A DNA stretch of 64,000 bases, taken from the NCBI RefSeq assembly GCF_000245735.1, contig NZ_AHTH01000004.1, forward strand, positions 54,180 through 118,179. Reading direction: 5' to 3'. Made by a program: the position numbers and the translations under genes. The stretch comes from Alishewanella jeotgali KCTC 22429 (GTDB lineage Bacteria; Pseudomonadota; Gammaproteobacteria; Enterobacterales; Alteromonadaceae). The stretch's first letter is position 1. Each line of letters opens with the position of its first letter. Under the pieces are notes generated by a model. The model worked only from the letters and a program-made list of their open reading frames with translations. It searched no databases and was not told where the DNA came from. This document shows, in pieces, positions 38,873-50,651 of this stretch.

Positions 38873-38886
38873 GTTTGAATTCAAAC
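38873..38886. promoter_or_regulatory. Perfect palindrome upstream of the sigma-54 promoter
   Basis: GTTTGAATTCAAAC, a 14-bp perfect palindrome about 110 bp upstream of the -24 element. Activator sites of sigma-54 promoters usually lie 80-150 bp upstream, so this is a candidate activator site, by position only. Confidence 0.3.
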
Positions 38887-38912
38887 ACCTCGTAACAGAC
38901 GCTGGTAAAAAA

Positions 38913-38935
38913 AAGTGTCGGCTTTCTTTACACTT
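38913..38935. promoter_or_regulatory. Inverted repeat upstream of the sigma-54 promoter
   Basis: AAGTGT and ACACTT arms separated by 11 bp, centred about 70 bp upstream of the -24 element. Dyad spacing fits an enhancer-binding-protein dimer; the protein is not known. Confidence 0.3.
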
Positions 38936-38994
38936 CATATTCTAATTATATCTCAATCCAACATAAGGCATTGAATACATTGTTTTTTTAAAAC

Positions 38995-39010
38995 TGGAAC
39001 GCTTCATGCA
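38995..39010 (+). promoter_or_regulatory. Candidate sigma-54 (RpoN) -24/-12 promoter
   Basis: TGGAACGCTTCATGCA matches the consensus TGGCACG-N4-TTGC at 9 of 11 positions, with the obligatory GG and GC 12 bp apart. It lies 58 bp upstream of the start codon of the surface protein with exosortase-type sorting signal. In other bacteria PEP-CTERM protein genes are controlled by RpoN together with PrsK/PrsR, which fits. The 338-bp gap to the VOC gene holds nothing else I can name beyond the two dyads listed separately. Confidence 0.6.
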
Positions 39011-39067
39011 TTACGAGAGTCAATAGTACTTTATACGTAGTTTGTTATACACCAAGAGGTGACCAAC

Positions 39068-40183
39068 ATGAATATGAAAACAAAATACCTGTGTACTCTG
39101 ATGCTGCTTGGCACCAGTTATTCCGCTTCAGCGGCCTTGGTGGATCTTACCGGCGCCGGTTATGTGACCTACGGAGATTTTAATTCCTACTCACTGCCTA
39201 TTGCGTCACTCCAAAACGGTTGCTACCCATTCAATAACTCCTGTCCGCTGTACATACCAGGTTCAGTTGGACAAATTAGTGACAAAATTGTGATTGCCAG
39301 TGGTGTTCCCGGTGCAGGTATCAACACCAGCCTTAGCGGTGTGGAACGTGCTTACGAAACGCCTAATAGTAGCTCTCAAAATTTCTTTAGTACTGCCATT
39401 AATCCAGATCCGAATGGTGCTGGCGAATTCTTTGGTGACAAAGCCAATACCTGGGACATTACATTACTTGCCTTACGTAATTATCTGGCTGGCGAAAGCA
39501 TGGCGTTGTTTTTTAACAACAACAATAATAATGGTGGTAATTTACAAAGCCTGGCAGCCTGGGCGCAGTTTGAAGTTACCGACAATAACGGCAATCGTCT
39601 GGGCATTTTCGATTTTACTAACAATGGCGGTGCATATGATCTCATTTCTCAAGGCGGTGGCGGGCAATTTCTTGGCGATCCCACTGCGTACACCTCAACC
39701 GGTGCCGGTCCACTGATTGGTAACAACAGTAGCACCGACTATGTATTAGCCGGCGGACCAATCTGCCTTGATACCACCAGTGCAGCAGTTCCAATTCCTG
39801 TTCCTTGTGATTCTCCACTTAAAGACTTTGGCCCGGTTAACCACAACTTGGGCTCAAATGCTGCAGCCTACGCTGTCGTTGCACCAGAGCTTAATGCGCT
39901 GCTAAAGAATCTTTTTACATTGGACGACGCTCTACTGGCAAACTACACCATGCATGTTGATCTAAGACTGGGTTGCGATCCTCAGTTTGGCGCTGTGAAT
40001 GATGAGATTTGTACCGGTGCGACCTCAGGTTTTGGTAAGAACCTGAATAATGGCTATGAGCAGCTATTTATCGGCACAGCCAGATTCAGTGATGATCGGC
40101 CACCAGTCGATGTTCCGGTGCCAGCGGTACTGTTTTTATTCGGCACTGGCTTGCTGATCATGCGTCGCTTCTCAACTAAATAA
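39068..40183 (+). CDS. Exported surface protein with exosortase (PEP-CTERM/VPxPA) sorting signal
   Basis: The ATG with AGAGG 8 nt upstream gives 371 aa; a GTG three codons earlier overlaps that ribosome-binding site and is less likely. Signal peptide MNMKTKYLCTLMLLGTSYSA cleaved near SASAA. The mature protein is rich in Asn, Gly, Ser and Thr, with a run of six Asn, and beta-strand-like; Cys residues are paired in clusters. The C-terminus is a tripartite sorting signal: VPVPAVLFLFGTGLL hydrophobic stretch followed by MRR basic tail, the VPxPA variant seen in gammaproteobacteria. Exosortase would cut here and the protein would go to the surface or exopolysaccharide matrix. No exosortase gene is in the window. 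Function otherwise unknown. Confidence 0.82.
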   Translation: MNMKTKYLCTLMLLGTSYSASAALVDLTGAGYVTYGDFNSYSLPIASLQNGCYPFNNSCPLYIPGSVGQISDKIVIASGVPGAGINTSLSGVERAYETPNSSSQNFFSTAINPDPNGAGEFFGDKANTWDITLLALRNYLAGESMALFFNNNNNNGGNLQSLAAWAQFEVTDNNGNRLGIFDFTNNGGAYDLISQGGGGQFLGDPTAYTSTGAGPLIGNNSSTDYVLAGGPICLDTTSAAVPIPVPCDSPLKDFGPVNHNLGSNAAAYAVVAPELNALLKNLFTLDDALLANYTMHVDLRLGCDPQFGAVNDEICTGATSGFGKNLNNGYEQLFIGTARFSDDRPPVDVPVPAVLFLFGTGLLIMRRFSTK

Positions 40184-40208
40184 AGCGGTTAACAATCTCT
40201 AACACCGA

Positions 40209-40238
40209 ATATGCGCCCCGTTCAGGGGCGTATATTTT
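40209..40238 (+). terminator. Intrinsic terminator after the surface-protein gene
   Basis: An 11-bp stem ATATGCGCCCC / GGGGCGTATAT with one G-U pair and a GTTCA loop, followed by TTTT; 25 bp behind the stop codon. Confidence 0.85.
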
Positions 40239-40274
40239 TCTACTTAGCTGCAATTTTTGCCACATTAGGTGCAA

Positions 40275-41501
40275 CTAGCACTCTGAATTGATTCTATAAA
40301 TCTGCCCTAATCCGACATCCCAATCCTTCCACACCGGCTGCAGCCCGCGGCTGGCCATGCTGGCCGCAACCTGCTGGGCAGAGCGCTGATCATCGGTGCT
40401 AAACTGCTCCAGACTGGCCGTTACATCGGCATAAGCGCCGGGGGCAGTACGCGAGCCGGCACTGATACTGGTAATGGCCAGCGGCACCACATGATCGCGA
40501 AAATGCGCCGATTCCCGGGTGGATAAACTGAGCTCCAGCTCAGGATCAAATAAGCGCCAGGCGCAGATCAGTTGTACCAATTGTTTATCGCTGATCAGGG
40601 TATCGGATTGATGTTGCTGTAACACCTGATCGGCCAAGCCACCCGCGCAGGGGCGCAGTCGTGGAAACGACATATTGTAGCGGCTGCGCCAATAATGTTG
40701 CTGCAAGTAACGCAGGTGCAAGGCCAGATATAACGAGTCGAGCCGCCAATCGCCTAACCCCAGCAAAGCGCCAAGGCCTATTTTATCAACCCCGGCCTGC
40801 CCCAGTCGCTCTGGTGTTGCCAGGCGCCAGTCAAAATCCATTTTTTTCCCTTTTATATGGTGTTTGGCATAGCCGTGGCGATCATAGGTTTCCTGATACA
40901 CCAACACGCCATCCAGTCCATACTGCCTGAGCTCAGCATAGTCCCGGCTGGCCAGCGGCTGTACTTCTAACAATACATAGCTAAAGTAGCGCTTTACCAC
41001 CGGCAGCACCTGCTTAAAGTACGACAGCCCGACTTTTTTTTCATGCTCGCCGGCGACCAGTAATACCGTTGCAAAGCCCTGTGCCTTAATCGCCTGACAT
41101 TCTTGCTCGACCTCAGCCAGAGTCAGGGTGCGCCTTTTTAGCGCATTACTCATCGAGAAACCGCAATAACTGCAATCATTCGCGCATAAATTGGATAAAT
41201 ACAGCGGAATATAAAACTGCAGCGCATGGCCAAAACGCTGGCGGGTAAGCAGCTGCGCCTGGCTGGCCATTTGCGCTAAAAAAGGCGCGGCCGCCGGTGA
41301 AATTAACGCAGCGAAATCATCCAGATCACGGCGCTTTTTTGCTAAAGCACGCTGCACCGCAGCTGCATCGGCCTGCATAATTTTTTGTTGCCACTGCTGG
41401 CTATCTTGCCTGGCCAGCAGCAAACTAAAGCCGCAGGGCTCAAGCTGCAGCGCTTGCGCATCATTCGCCATGGTTGCATCGGCTAAGGCATTGCTTGTCA
41501 T
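40275..41501 (-). CDS. thiH: 2-iminoacetate synthase ThiH (radical SAM)
   Basis: Radical-SAM enzyme that cleaves tyrosine to p-cresol and dehydroglycine (2-iminoacetate) for the thiazole ring of thiamine. 408 aa; the [4Fe-4S] cysteines are in [11 protein letters not shown] (Cx3Cx2C). The C-terminal block contains [13 protein letters not shown]. It is the last gene of the thi operon and overlaps the thiG stop by 4 bp. The use of ThiH rather than glycine oxidase ThiO suggests the anaerobic-type, tyrosine-dependent route. Confidence 0.96.
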   Translation of the reverse strand: MTSNALADATMANDAQALQLEPCGFSLLLARQDSQQWQQKIMQADAAAVQRALAKKRRDLDDFAALISPAAAPFLAQMASQAQLLTRQRFGHALQFYIPLYLSNLCANDCSYCGFSMSNALKRRTLTLAEVEQECQAIKAQGFATVLLVAGEHEKKVGLSYFKQVLPVVKRYFSYVLLEVQPLASRDYAELRQYGLDGVLVYQETYDRHGYAKHHIKGKKMDFDWRLATPERLGQAGVDKIGLGALLGLGDWRLDSLYLALHLRYLQQHYWRSRYNMSFPRLRPCAGGLADQVLQQHQSDTLISDKQLVQLICAWRLFDPELELSLSTRESAHFRDHVVPLAITSISAGSRTAPGAYADVTASLEQFSTDDQRSAQQVAASMASRGLQPVWKDWDVGLGQIYRINSEC

Positions 41502-42268
41502 AGGCTCTCCAAAAAGGCCGTTAACGGGCTGCTGGCTACGGCTTGTTGCTGACGGGCAGCTAAACCAGCTTGCTGGGCTAACTCCCCCGCTTCACAGGCC
41601 AGTTTAAAGGCTTGCGCCATCGCAATAGGATCAGCGGCACTGGCAATGGCGGTATTAACTAATACCGCGGTAGCGCCTAACTCCAGCGCCTCGCTGGCAT
41701 GACTTGGTGCACCAATACCGGCGTCAACTATTACTGGTACTCGGCTTTGCTCAACAATAATGCGCAAGAAATCGCGGGTTTGCAGGCCCTGATTTGAGCC
41801 AATGGGCGCGCCCAGTGGCATCACCGCTGCGCAGCCAACTTCTTCTAAACGTTTACACAGCACCGGATCGGCGCCGCAATACGGCAACACCACAAAGCCT
41901 TTGGCCACCAACAATTCAGCGGCTTTAAGCGTTTCAATGGGATCGGGCAATAAATAGCGCGGATCAGGGTGAATTTCTAATTTTAGCCAGTGCGTTTGCA
42001 GTGCTTCACGCGCCAGCTCAGCCACAAACACTGCTTCTTCGGCGGTGCGAGCACCAGAGGTATTTGGCAGTAGCTTAACGCCCAGTGCGCTAAGCACCGG
42101 TAAAATTTCATCCTGACGTGTCATCAAATCGACCCGCCTAAGCGCCATGGTGACCAGCTCGGTACCACTGGCTGCTAAACTTTGCTGCATTAAACCAGCA
42201 CTTTGAAATTTACCGGTGCCGGTTAGTAAACGTGATTGAAAAGTGTGTCCTGCTATTTGATAGGCCAT
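41498..42268 (-). CDS. thiG: Thiazole synthase ThiG
   Basis: Forms the thiazole phosphate from deoxyxylulose phosphate, dehydroglycine and ThiS thiocarboxylate; TIM barrel of 256 aa. Recognisable blocks are [12 protein letters not shown] near the start, [16 protein letters not shown] with the Schiff-base Lys, [11 protein letters not shown] and [11 protein letters not shown] plus [18 protein letters not shown] (in part). The start is 2 bp after the thiS stop and the end overlaps thiH. Confidence 0.97.
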   Translation of the reverse strand: MAYQIAGHTFQSRLLTGTGKFQSAGLMQQSLAASGTELVTMALRRVDLMTRQDEILPVLSALGVKLLPNTSGARTAEEAVFVAELAREALQTHWLKLEIHPDPRYLLPDPIETLKAAELLVAKGFVVLPYCGADPVLCKRLEEVGCAAVMPLGAPIGSNQGLQTRDFLRIIVEQSRVPVIVDAGIGAPSHASEALELGATAVLVNTAIASAADPIAMAQAFKLACEAGELAQQAGLAARQQQAVASSPLTAFLESL

Positions 42269-42270
42269 AT

Positions 42271-42471
42271 TTACCCTCCAGCTATGGCAGTAAACAGCAT
42301 AATCGTATCGCCATCGTTAAGCGGCTGAGTATCCCAGCAACTACGCGGGATCACCTGCTGATTAATGGCAACCGCGATACCGGGGCGTAGTTGTTGTTGC
42401 GCGGCCAAAAATTCTGCCACAGTGCAAGGCGGCGTTAATGAAAAAGGTTGTTGATTAAAATAAATCAGCAT
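42271..42471 (-). CDS. thiS: Sulfur carrier protein ThiS
   Basis: Small ubiquitin-like sulfur carrier of 66 aa ending in the Gly-Gly that is adenylated by ThiF and thiocarboxylated. I chose the ATG giving [10 protein letters not shown], preceded by AAGAGAG; the frame is open 23 codons further upstream, but that segment overlaps thiF and does not resemble ThiS. The conserved ThiS pieces [20 protein letters not shown] and [16 protein letters not shown] are all present. Lies between thiF and thiG in the operon. Confidence 0.95.
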   Translation of the reverse strand: MLIYFNQQPFSLTPPCTVAEFLAAQQQLRPGIAVAINQQVIPRSCWDTQPLNDGDTIMLFTAIAGG

Positions 42472-42494
42472 CGCGTTTGCTCTCTTTAATCGAA

Positions 42495-43252
42495 TTAGGG
42501 CGAAATAGGTCGGCTGTCGCCGGCGGCACAGATCGGACATGCCGGATCCTGTTGCAGCTGTAACTGACTACTCTGGCCGCGCAGGCCATCAAAACAGTGC
42601 AAGCGGCCAAAGGACAGATCGCCTATTTGCAAGAGGTGTTTAAGCGCCAGCAGCGCCTGCTGACAAGCAATAGTGCCAACCATGGGTCCTAATATGCCGC
42701 CCGCTAAACAGCTGGGGCTATCCTGCCAATCGGGGTATAAGCATTGATAGCAGCCCTGCCCCAGCCAGGGTTGAAGCGCCAATAGCTGCCCCTGCCAACC
42801 ACTGGCGGCACCGCTAATCAGCGGCACCTGCCCTAAATAACTGGCCTGATTAATCGCTAAGCGGCTGCTGGCATTATCAGTGCAATCCAATACCAGATTA
42901 ACCTCAGGTAACAGCGCCAGCAGATCAGGCAAGGTTAAGCGTGCAGCCAGAGGGGTAATGGCAAGATCCGGGTTTTGCGCCTGTAACCGCGCTTTGGCAG
43001 CATCGACCTTTAACTGGCCAACCTCGGCCGTGCTATAGAGTAATTGCCTGGGTAAATTGCTTAAGCTAACGCGATCATCATCGGCCAGCAGTAAATGCCC
43101 CACGCCAGCTCCGGCTAAATAGGACGCTACCACGCTGCCTAAGCCGCCTAGACCGATAATCAACACCTTGCTATACGACAATCGCAATTGCTGGCTCTCA
43201 TCCATTTCCGGCAGCAGCAGTTGTACGCTATAGCGCAGCTGCTGGGCTGCTG

Positions 43253-43265
<13 letters not shown>
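42495..43265 (-). CDS. thiF: Sulfur carrier protein adenylyltransferase ThiF
   Basis: E1-like enzyme that adenylates the C-terminal glycine of ThiS. 256 aa with the nucleotide-binding GLGGLGS (38-44), [16 protein letters not shown] and DCTDN blocks. Two zinc-binding Cys pairs are present, CYQC and CPIC near the C-terminus. It overlaps the 3' end of the thiDE fusion by 13 bp and precedes thiS. HesA/MoeB relatives look similar, but the operon context settles the assignment. Confidence 0.95.
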
Positions 43266-46787
<3,522 letters not shown>

Positions 46788-46840
46788 TTAAGGGAAAATG
46801 CTTGTCAGGAGTGTTGGATAGGATTAAGTGTCAGCAGCAG

Positions 46841-46864
46841 CAAAATCAAACTGCTATTCAGCAG
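46841..46864 (-). terminator. Possible attenuator hairpin between riboswitch and thiC
   Basis: On the minus strand CTGCT-GAAT-AGCAG followed by TTTGATTTTG, about 90 nt after the TPP aptamer. A short stem with an interrupted T-run; it could be the regulated terminator of the riboswitch, but translation control of thiC is equally possible. Confidence 0.3.
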
Positions 46865-46953
46865 GTCTTGCCTTGCTTATCAGATGACACAACTCAGAAT
46901 AGAGATTTGTAAGCCTCGGTATTCGTAGCTGGTCAGCTGGTACATAATCACTA

Positions 46954-47050
46954 CTTGTTCCCTTCGCAGGTATTAGCCTGATCAGGTTCAACGGATCCCG
47001 CAATGCGGTCTCAGCTTCAGGGCAATATCGCCCTGATGCACTCCGACAAG
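46954..47050 (-). promoter_or_regulatory. TPP riboswitch (THI element) of the thi operon
   Basis: On the minus strand the conserved core is complete: GGAGTGC at the 5' side, GCTGAGA, then a short variable arm, TTGAACCTGATCAGGCTAAT and TACCTGCGAAGGGA. The closing P1 helix pairs CTTGT at the start with ACAAG at the end. The P3 arm CAGGGCGATATTGCCCTG forms a perfect hairpin. Binding of thiamine pyrophosphate should shut off thiC and the downstream genes. The 430-bp gap upstream of thiC holds this element, the leader to thiC and the divergent promoter of rnb. Confidence 0.97.
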
Positions 47051-47199
47051 TTTGTATCTTGGTCTTGCCTTTTTAATTAACCATAAATTTACCGAAAAGA
47101 AAAGCCCGACTTGCGGCCAGGCCGGCAACAATACACACCGGTTGGCTTCGCCGGCATAACCCCGTATTATGGCGGCGAATTTGGACAGAGTAAGAATCT

Positions 47200-49158
47200 A
47201 TGCTGCAAAATAACCCGCTGTTAGCCCAGCTGAAACAGCAACTGCGTGAATCGCTGCCCGTTAAAGAGGGTGTGGTCAGAGCCACCGCCAAGAACTTTGG
47301 TTTTCTGGAAGTCAGTGATAAAGAAAGTCACTTTATCAGCCCGCCACTGATGAAAAAGCTGCTGCATGGCGATCGCATTACGGCAGTGGTCCGTGAAACC
47401 GATGATAAAACGCAGGCCGAGCCGGAAGCGCTGTTAGAGAGTGGTCTGAGCCACTTTGTCGGTCGGGTAAAACGCTTTAAAAATCGTCTGCAAGTACTTC
47501 CCGACCTACCGTTATTTAAAGACGCCTTAAAAGCCAAGGCGGTAAATGGCGTGGAAGATAAAGCACTCAGTGAAGGCGATTGGGTGAAAGCCAGCCTGGT
47601 GCAGCATGCCTTAAAAGACGAGCAGTTTCTGGTCGAGGTGACGGAGCTGATTGCCAAAGCCGATGATGCCAACGCGCCCTGGTTAGTGGTATTGGCCCGG
47701 CATAATTTACCTAAAGCCGCGCCTGAACTTAGCGCCGAATTAACCCAGCTTGAGCTGGAACGCGCCGATCTTAGCGCCACGCCGTTTTTTACCATCGACA
47801 GCAGTAGCACCCAGGATATGGATGATGCCATTGCAATCAGCGAAACGGCCGAGGGCTGGTTATTGCAGGTGGCGGTCGCCGATCCGGATGCCTATATCCA
47901 TGCCGGCTCAGCGCTGGATAGCATTGCCGCCGAGCGGCTATTTACGACCTATCTGCCAGGTCGCAATGTACCGATGTTACCACGGCAACTGGCCGACGAG
48001 CTCTGCTCATTGCACCCCGGCCAGTTGCGCCCGGCGCTGGTGTTACGCCTGCAGATCCTAAAAGATGGCAGCATCGGCTCGGCGCCAGAGTTTCAGCTGG
48101 CCACCATTTGCTCACAGGCACGCTTTGATTATCAGCTGGTGTCTGATTATCTGAGCGGCACTGGCGACTGGCAACCTGACTCTGAAGTAATGGCCAGCCA
48201 ACTGCATAGTCTCTGTGCGATGGCAAAAGCCCGCCAGCACTGGCGTAAAACCCATGCCATCGTATTTCAGGATAAGCCGGACTACCGCTTTGCATTAAAT
48301 GAGCAAGGTCAGGTAATCGCCATTCACGCCGAACACCGCCGTATTGCCAATGTGATGGTCGAAGAAGCAATGATCGCCGCCAACCAGGCTTGTGGCCGTT
48401 ATCTGGCAGAGCAGCTGGGATTTGGTGTCTTTAATAGCCACAGCGGCTTTGAAAGCAGCAAACTTAACCCGCTCAATGAGCTGTTAGCCAGCTTTGCTGC
48501 ACCAGTGCAGGGTGAAGCGTTGACGCAACTCTCCGGGTTCTGCCAGCTGCGTCGCTGGCTGGATCAGCTACCCACGCCTTATCTGGATAACCGGATCCGC
48601 CGCTACCAGGCTTATGCCGGCGTCAGTATCACTCCGGCGCCGCACTTCGGCCTGGGCGCCGAACACTATGCCACCTGGACTTCGCCGATCCGTAAATACA
48701 GTGATTTGGTCAATCAGCGCTTACTCAAAGCCATACTGCTGCAACGCCCGGCAGAGGCGCCATCAGAAGAACTCGCCAAACGTCTGGCAGAGCAGCGCAA
48801 AATTCAGCGACGGGCCGAGCGTGATATCGCCGACTGGCTATATTGCCAGTTTTTAAGCAGCGCCATCGACAGCGGCCAAACCTTTACCGGTGAAATTCAG
48901 GATATCAACCGCGCCGGGATCCGGCTACGGTTACTGGAAAACGGCGCTCAGGGCTTTATCGCCCTGACCAGCATCAACGACGAGCAAAACCCGCTTACGG
49001 CTAACTGGGAAGAAGGCCGCTGCTATCAGGGTGATACAGTACGGTTTGAGCTGGGACAACAGGTACAGGTAAAAATCAGCGACATTAATCAGGAAACGCA
49101 AAGCATCAGCCTGGCACTGGTGCAAGCGACGGTAGAGACAACAACAAGCGCCGACTAA
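47200..49158 (+). CDS. rnb: Exoribonuclease II (RNB)
   Basis: Processive 3'-5' single-strand RNA exonuclease. 652 aa with two N-terminal cold-shock domains (VVRATAKNFGFLEV; HFVGRVKRF), the catalytic RNB domain (FFTIDSSSTQDMDDAIAI with the metal-binding Asp cluster near 200-215; VADPDAYI; LPRQLADELCSLHPG) and a C-terminal S1 domain (FTGEIQDINRAGIRLRL). Length and order agree with E. coli RNase II rather than RNase R, which is longer. It is divergent from the thi operon. Confidence 0.96.
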   Translation: MLQNNPLLAQLKQQLRESLPVKEGVVRATAKNFGFLEVSDKESHFISPPLMKKLLHGDRITAVVRETDDKTQAEPEALLESGLSHFVGRVKRFKNRLQVLPDLPLFKDALKAKAVNGVEDKALSEGDWVKASLVQHALKDEQFLVEVTELIAKADDANAPWLVVLARHNLPKAAPELSAELTQLELERADLSATPFFTIDSSSTQDMDDAIAISETAEGWLLQVAVADPDAYIHAGSALDSIAAERLFTTYLPGRNVPMLPRQLADELCSLHPGQLRPALVLRLQILKDGSIGSAPEFQLATICSQARFDYQLVSDYLSGTGDWQPDSEVMASQLHSLCAMAKARQHWRKTHAIVFQDKPDYRFALNEQGQVIAIHAEHRRIANVMVEEAMIAANQACGRYLAEQLGFGVFNSHSGFESSKLNPLNELLASFAAPVQGEALTQLSGFCQLRRWLDQLPTPYLDNRIRRYQAYAGVSITPAPHFGLGAEHYATWTSPIRKYSDLVNQRLLKAILLQRPAEAPSEELAKRLAEQRKIQRRAERDIADWLYCQFLSSAIDSGQTFTGEIQDINRAGIRLRLLENGAQGFIALTSINDEQNPLTANWEEGRCYQGDTVRFELGQQVQVKISDINQETQSISLALVQATVETTTSAD

Positions 49159-49169
49159 CTGCGCTGCCA

Positions 49170-49199
49170 GGGACTGCTACTCGCCAGAATAGCAGTCCC
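49170..49199 (+). terminator. Hairpin after rnb
   Basis: Perfect 10-bp stem GGGACTGCTA / TAGCAGTCCC with a 10-nt loop, 12 bp after the rnb stop codon. The following sequence is T-rich in short runs (part of the 11-bp repeat) rather than a continuous T-run, so termination is likely but not certain. Confidence 0.65.
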
Positions 49200-49200
49200 G

Positions 49201-49266
49201 CTCTGTGCTTTATCTGTAATTTCTGTGTAATTTATCTGTGCTTTCGCTGCGCTTTCTCTGTGCTTT
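49201..49266 (+). repeat. Six tandem 11-bp degenerate repeats (PhoB-site-like spacing)
   Basis: Read without gaps: CTCTGTGCTTT, ATCTGTAATTT, CTGTGTAATTT, ATCTGTGCTTT, CGCTGCGCTTT, CTCTGTGCTTT. The first and last units are identical and every unit ends in TTT. PhoB boxes are built of 11-bp direct repeats of CTGTCAT plus four A/T-rich bases; here CTGT or a one-base variant recurs every 11 bp (49203, 49214, 49225, 49236, 49247, 49258). The array lies upstream of a gene for a periplasmic phosphodiesterase. The repeat is seen directly; a PhoB role is an inference, since the CAT part is missing. Confidence 0.8.
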
Positions 49267-49273
49267 AATAAAA

Positions 49274-49301
49274 GTGTCACCTTAGCTGACTAGGCTATAA
49301 T
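49274..49301 (+). promoter_or_regulatory. Candidate promoter of the phosphodiesterase gene
   Basis: A perfect TATAAT (49296-49301) with GTGTCA 16 bp upstream (four of six -35 positions). GTGTCAC also matches six of seven bases of a PhoB half-site, so the -35 may be replaced by activator binding as in Pho promoters. The start codon is 18 bp downstream of the -10. Confidence 0.5.
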
Positions 49302-49319
49302 TACACTTTATTATCATTT

Positions 49320-50507
49320 GTGCGCCTTATGTTAGCATCCTTATTGCTTATTCTCAGTTTGCCCCACGCCGAGCTCGGCCCCCGCCCCGGCTATTTAACC
49401 GACTTACTGCCTGAAGGTGACCTTAAACAGCAGCTTAGCGCCTGTTTACAGCAACCGGCGAAACGCCACCCGTTTTCAATTGGCCACCGCGGTGCACCCT
49501 TGCAGTTCCCTGAACACAGTAAAGCCTCGTACCTGGCGGCGATCCGCATGGGCGCCGGCATTGTCGAATGTGATGTCACCTTTACTGCGGATAAACAGTT
49601 GGTTTGCCGGCATGCGCAGTGTGACCTGCACCAGACGACGGATATCCTGCTGCGCCCGGAGCTGGCCGCTAAATGCAGCACACCTTTTACCCCGGCAAGC
49701 AACGGGCAAGCCGCCAGTGCCAAATGTTGCACTTCCGATATCAGCCTCGCTGAATACAAAAGCCTTTGTGCAAAAATGGATGGCGTTAATCTTCAGGCTG
49801 ATAACTTAACCGATTACCTGAACGGCAGCCCGGACTGGCGTACTACCCTGTATCAGCAATGCAGCGCGCCACTGAGCCATCAGGAAAGTATCGCGCTGTT
49901 TCAGCAACACGGCGTAATGATGACGCCAGAGCTAAAAGCGCCGGAAGTCGCTATGCCATATCAAGGCGACTACAGTCAGCAAGACTATGCTCAGCAACTG
50001 ATTAACGAGTATAAAGCAGCCGGCGTGAAACCTTCCGAAGTATGGCCGCAATCCTTTCAGCTGGCGGATATCCGTTACTGGCTTAAACATGAACCGGAGT
50101 TTGCCAAACAAGCCGTGTTTCTGGATGATCGCGTTGACGCTGAGCACTATGATCCGGCGCATCCGGAACAACTCAGCCCAAGCTTTAGCGAGTTAAAGGC
50201 CGAGGGCCTGAATATCATAGCGCCACCGCTATGGGTGCTGGTTAGTGTCGAAAATGGCAAACTGGTCCCCTCCGCCTATGCCAAAGCAGCACGCGCCGCC
50301 GGCTTACAGCTCATTACCTGGTCATTGGAGCGCTCAGGCCCACTGGCTGCCGGTGGCGGCTGGTACTATCAATCTATCAGCAGCATTACCAGTGACGATA
50401 GCATGACATTGCAACTGCTCGACGTGCTGGCACAACAGGTCGGGGTGATTGGCGTGTTTTCAGATTGGCCTGCCACCACCACCTTTTATGCTAACTGCAT
50501 GTTATAA
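49320..50507 (+). CDS. Periplasmic glycerophosphodiester phosphodiesterase
   Basis: Hydrolyses glycerophosphodiesters to glycerol-3-phosphate and an alcohol. 395 aa; signal peptide [17 protein letters not shown]. Catalytic residues of the GDPD TIM barrel: His56-Arg57 (FSIGHRGAP), Glu83 and Asp85 (GIVECDVTF), His98 (VCRHAQ), then a metal-binding Glu in MTPELKAP. Eight or more Cys in the insert following His98 ([25 protein letters not shown]) suggest disulfides, as expected for a periplasmic enzyme. The start is GTG; an in-frame ATG follows at codon 4. Together with the TonB receptor downstream and the PhoB-like repeat upstream it looks like a phosphorus-scavenging unit. Confidence 0.9.
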   Translation: MRLMLASLLLILSLPHAELGPRPGYLTDLLPEGDLKQQLSACLQQPAKRHPFSIGHRGAPLQFPEHSKASYLAAIRMGAGIVECDVTFTADKQLVCRHAQCDLHQTTDILLRPELAAKCSTPFTPASNGQAASAKCCTSDISLAEYKSLCAKMDGVNLQADNLTDYLNGSPDWRTTLYQQCSAPLSHQESIALFQQHGVMMTPELKAPEVAMPYQGDYSQQDYAQQLINEYKAAGVKPSEVWPQSFQLADIRYWLKHEPEFAKQAVFLDDRVDAEHYDPAHPEQLSPSFSELKAEGLNIIAPPLWVLVSVENGKLVPSAYAKAARAAGLQLITWSLERSGPLAAGGGWYYQSISSITSDDSMTLQLLDVLAQQVGVIGVFSDWPATTTFYANCML

Positions 50508-50587
50508 CATTGCATATTTAGTAAATATTTCATCAAACTGAAATTCAATTTAAACTTTTCTGTAACATTCCAGCGGCACACTTAGCC

Positions 50588-50618
50588 TCCGTCATACTGG
50601 GCTGACCAGTATGACGGA
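50588..50618. repeat. Perfect 13-bp inverted repeat in the TonB-receptor leader
   Basis: Arms TCCGTCATACTGG and CCAGTATGACGGA with a GCTGA loop, 80 bp after the phosphodiesterase stop and 33 bp before the receptor start. No T-run follows, so it is either a leader stem-loop, an RNA stabiliser between two cistrons or an operator. Just upstream CTGTAAC with A/T-rich spacers could be another PhoB-like half-site. Confidence 0.85.
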
Positions 50619-50651
50619 ACCTATAACCATAAAGCGCTTCTGGAGAATACC

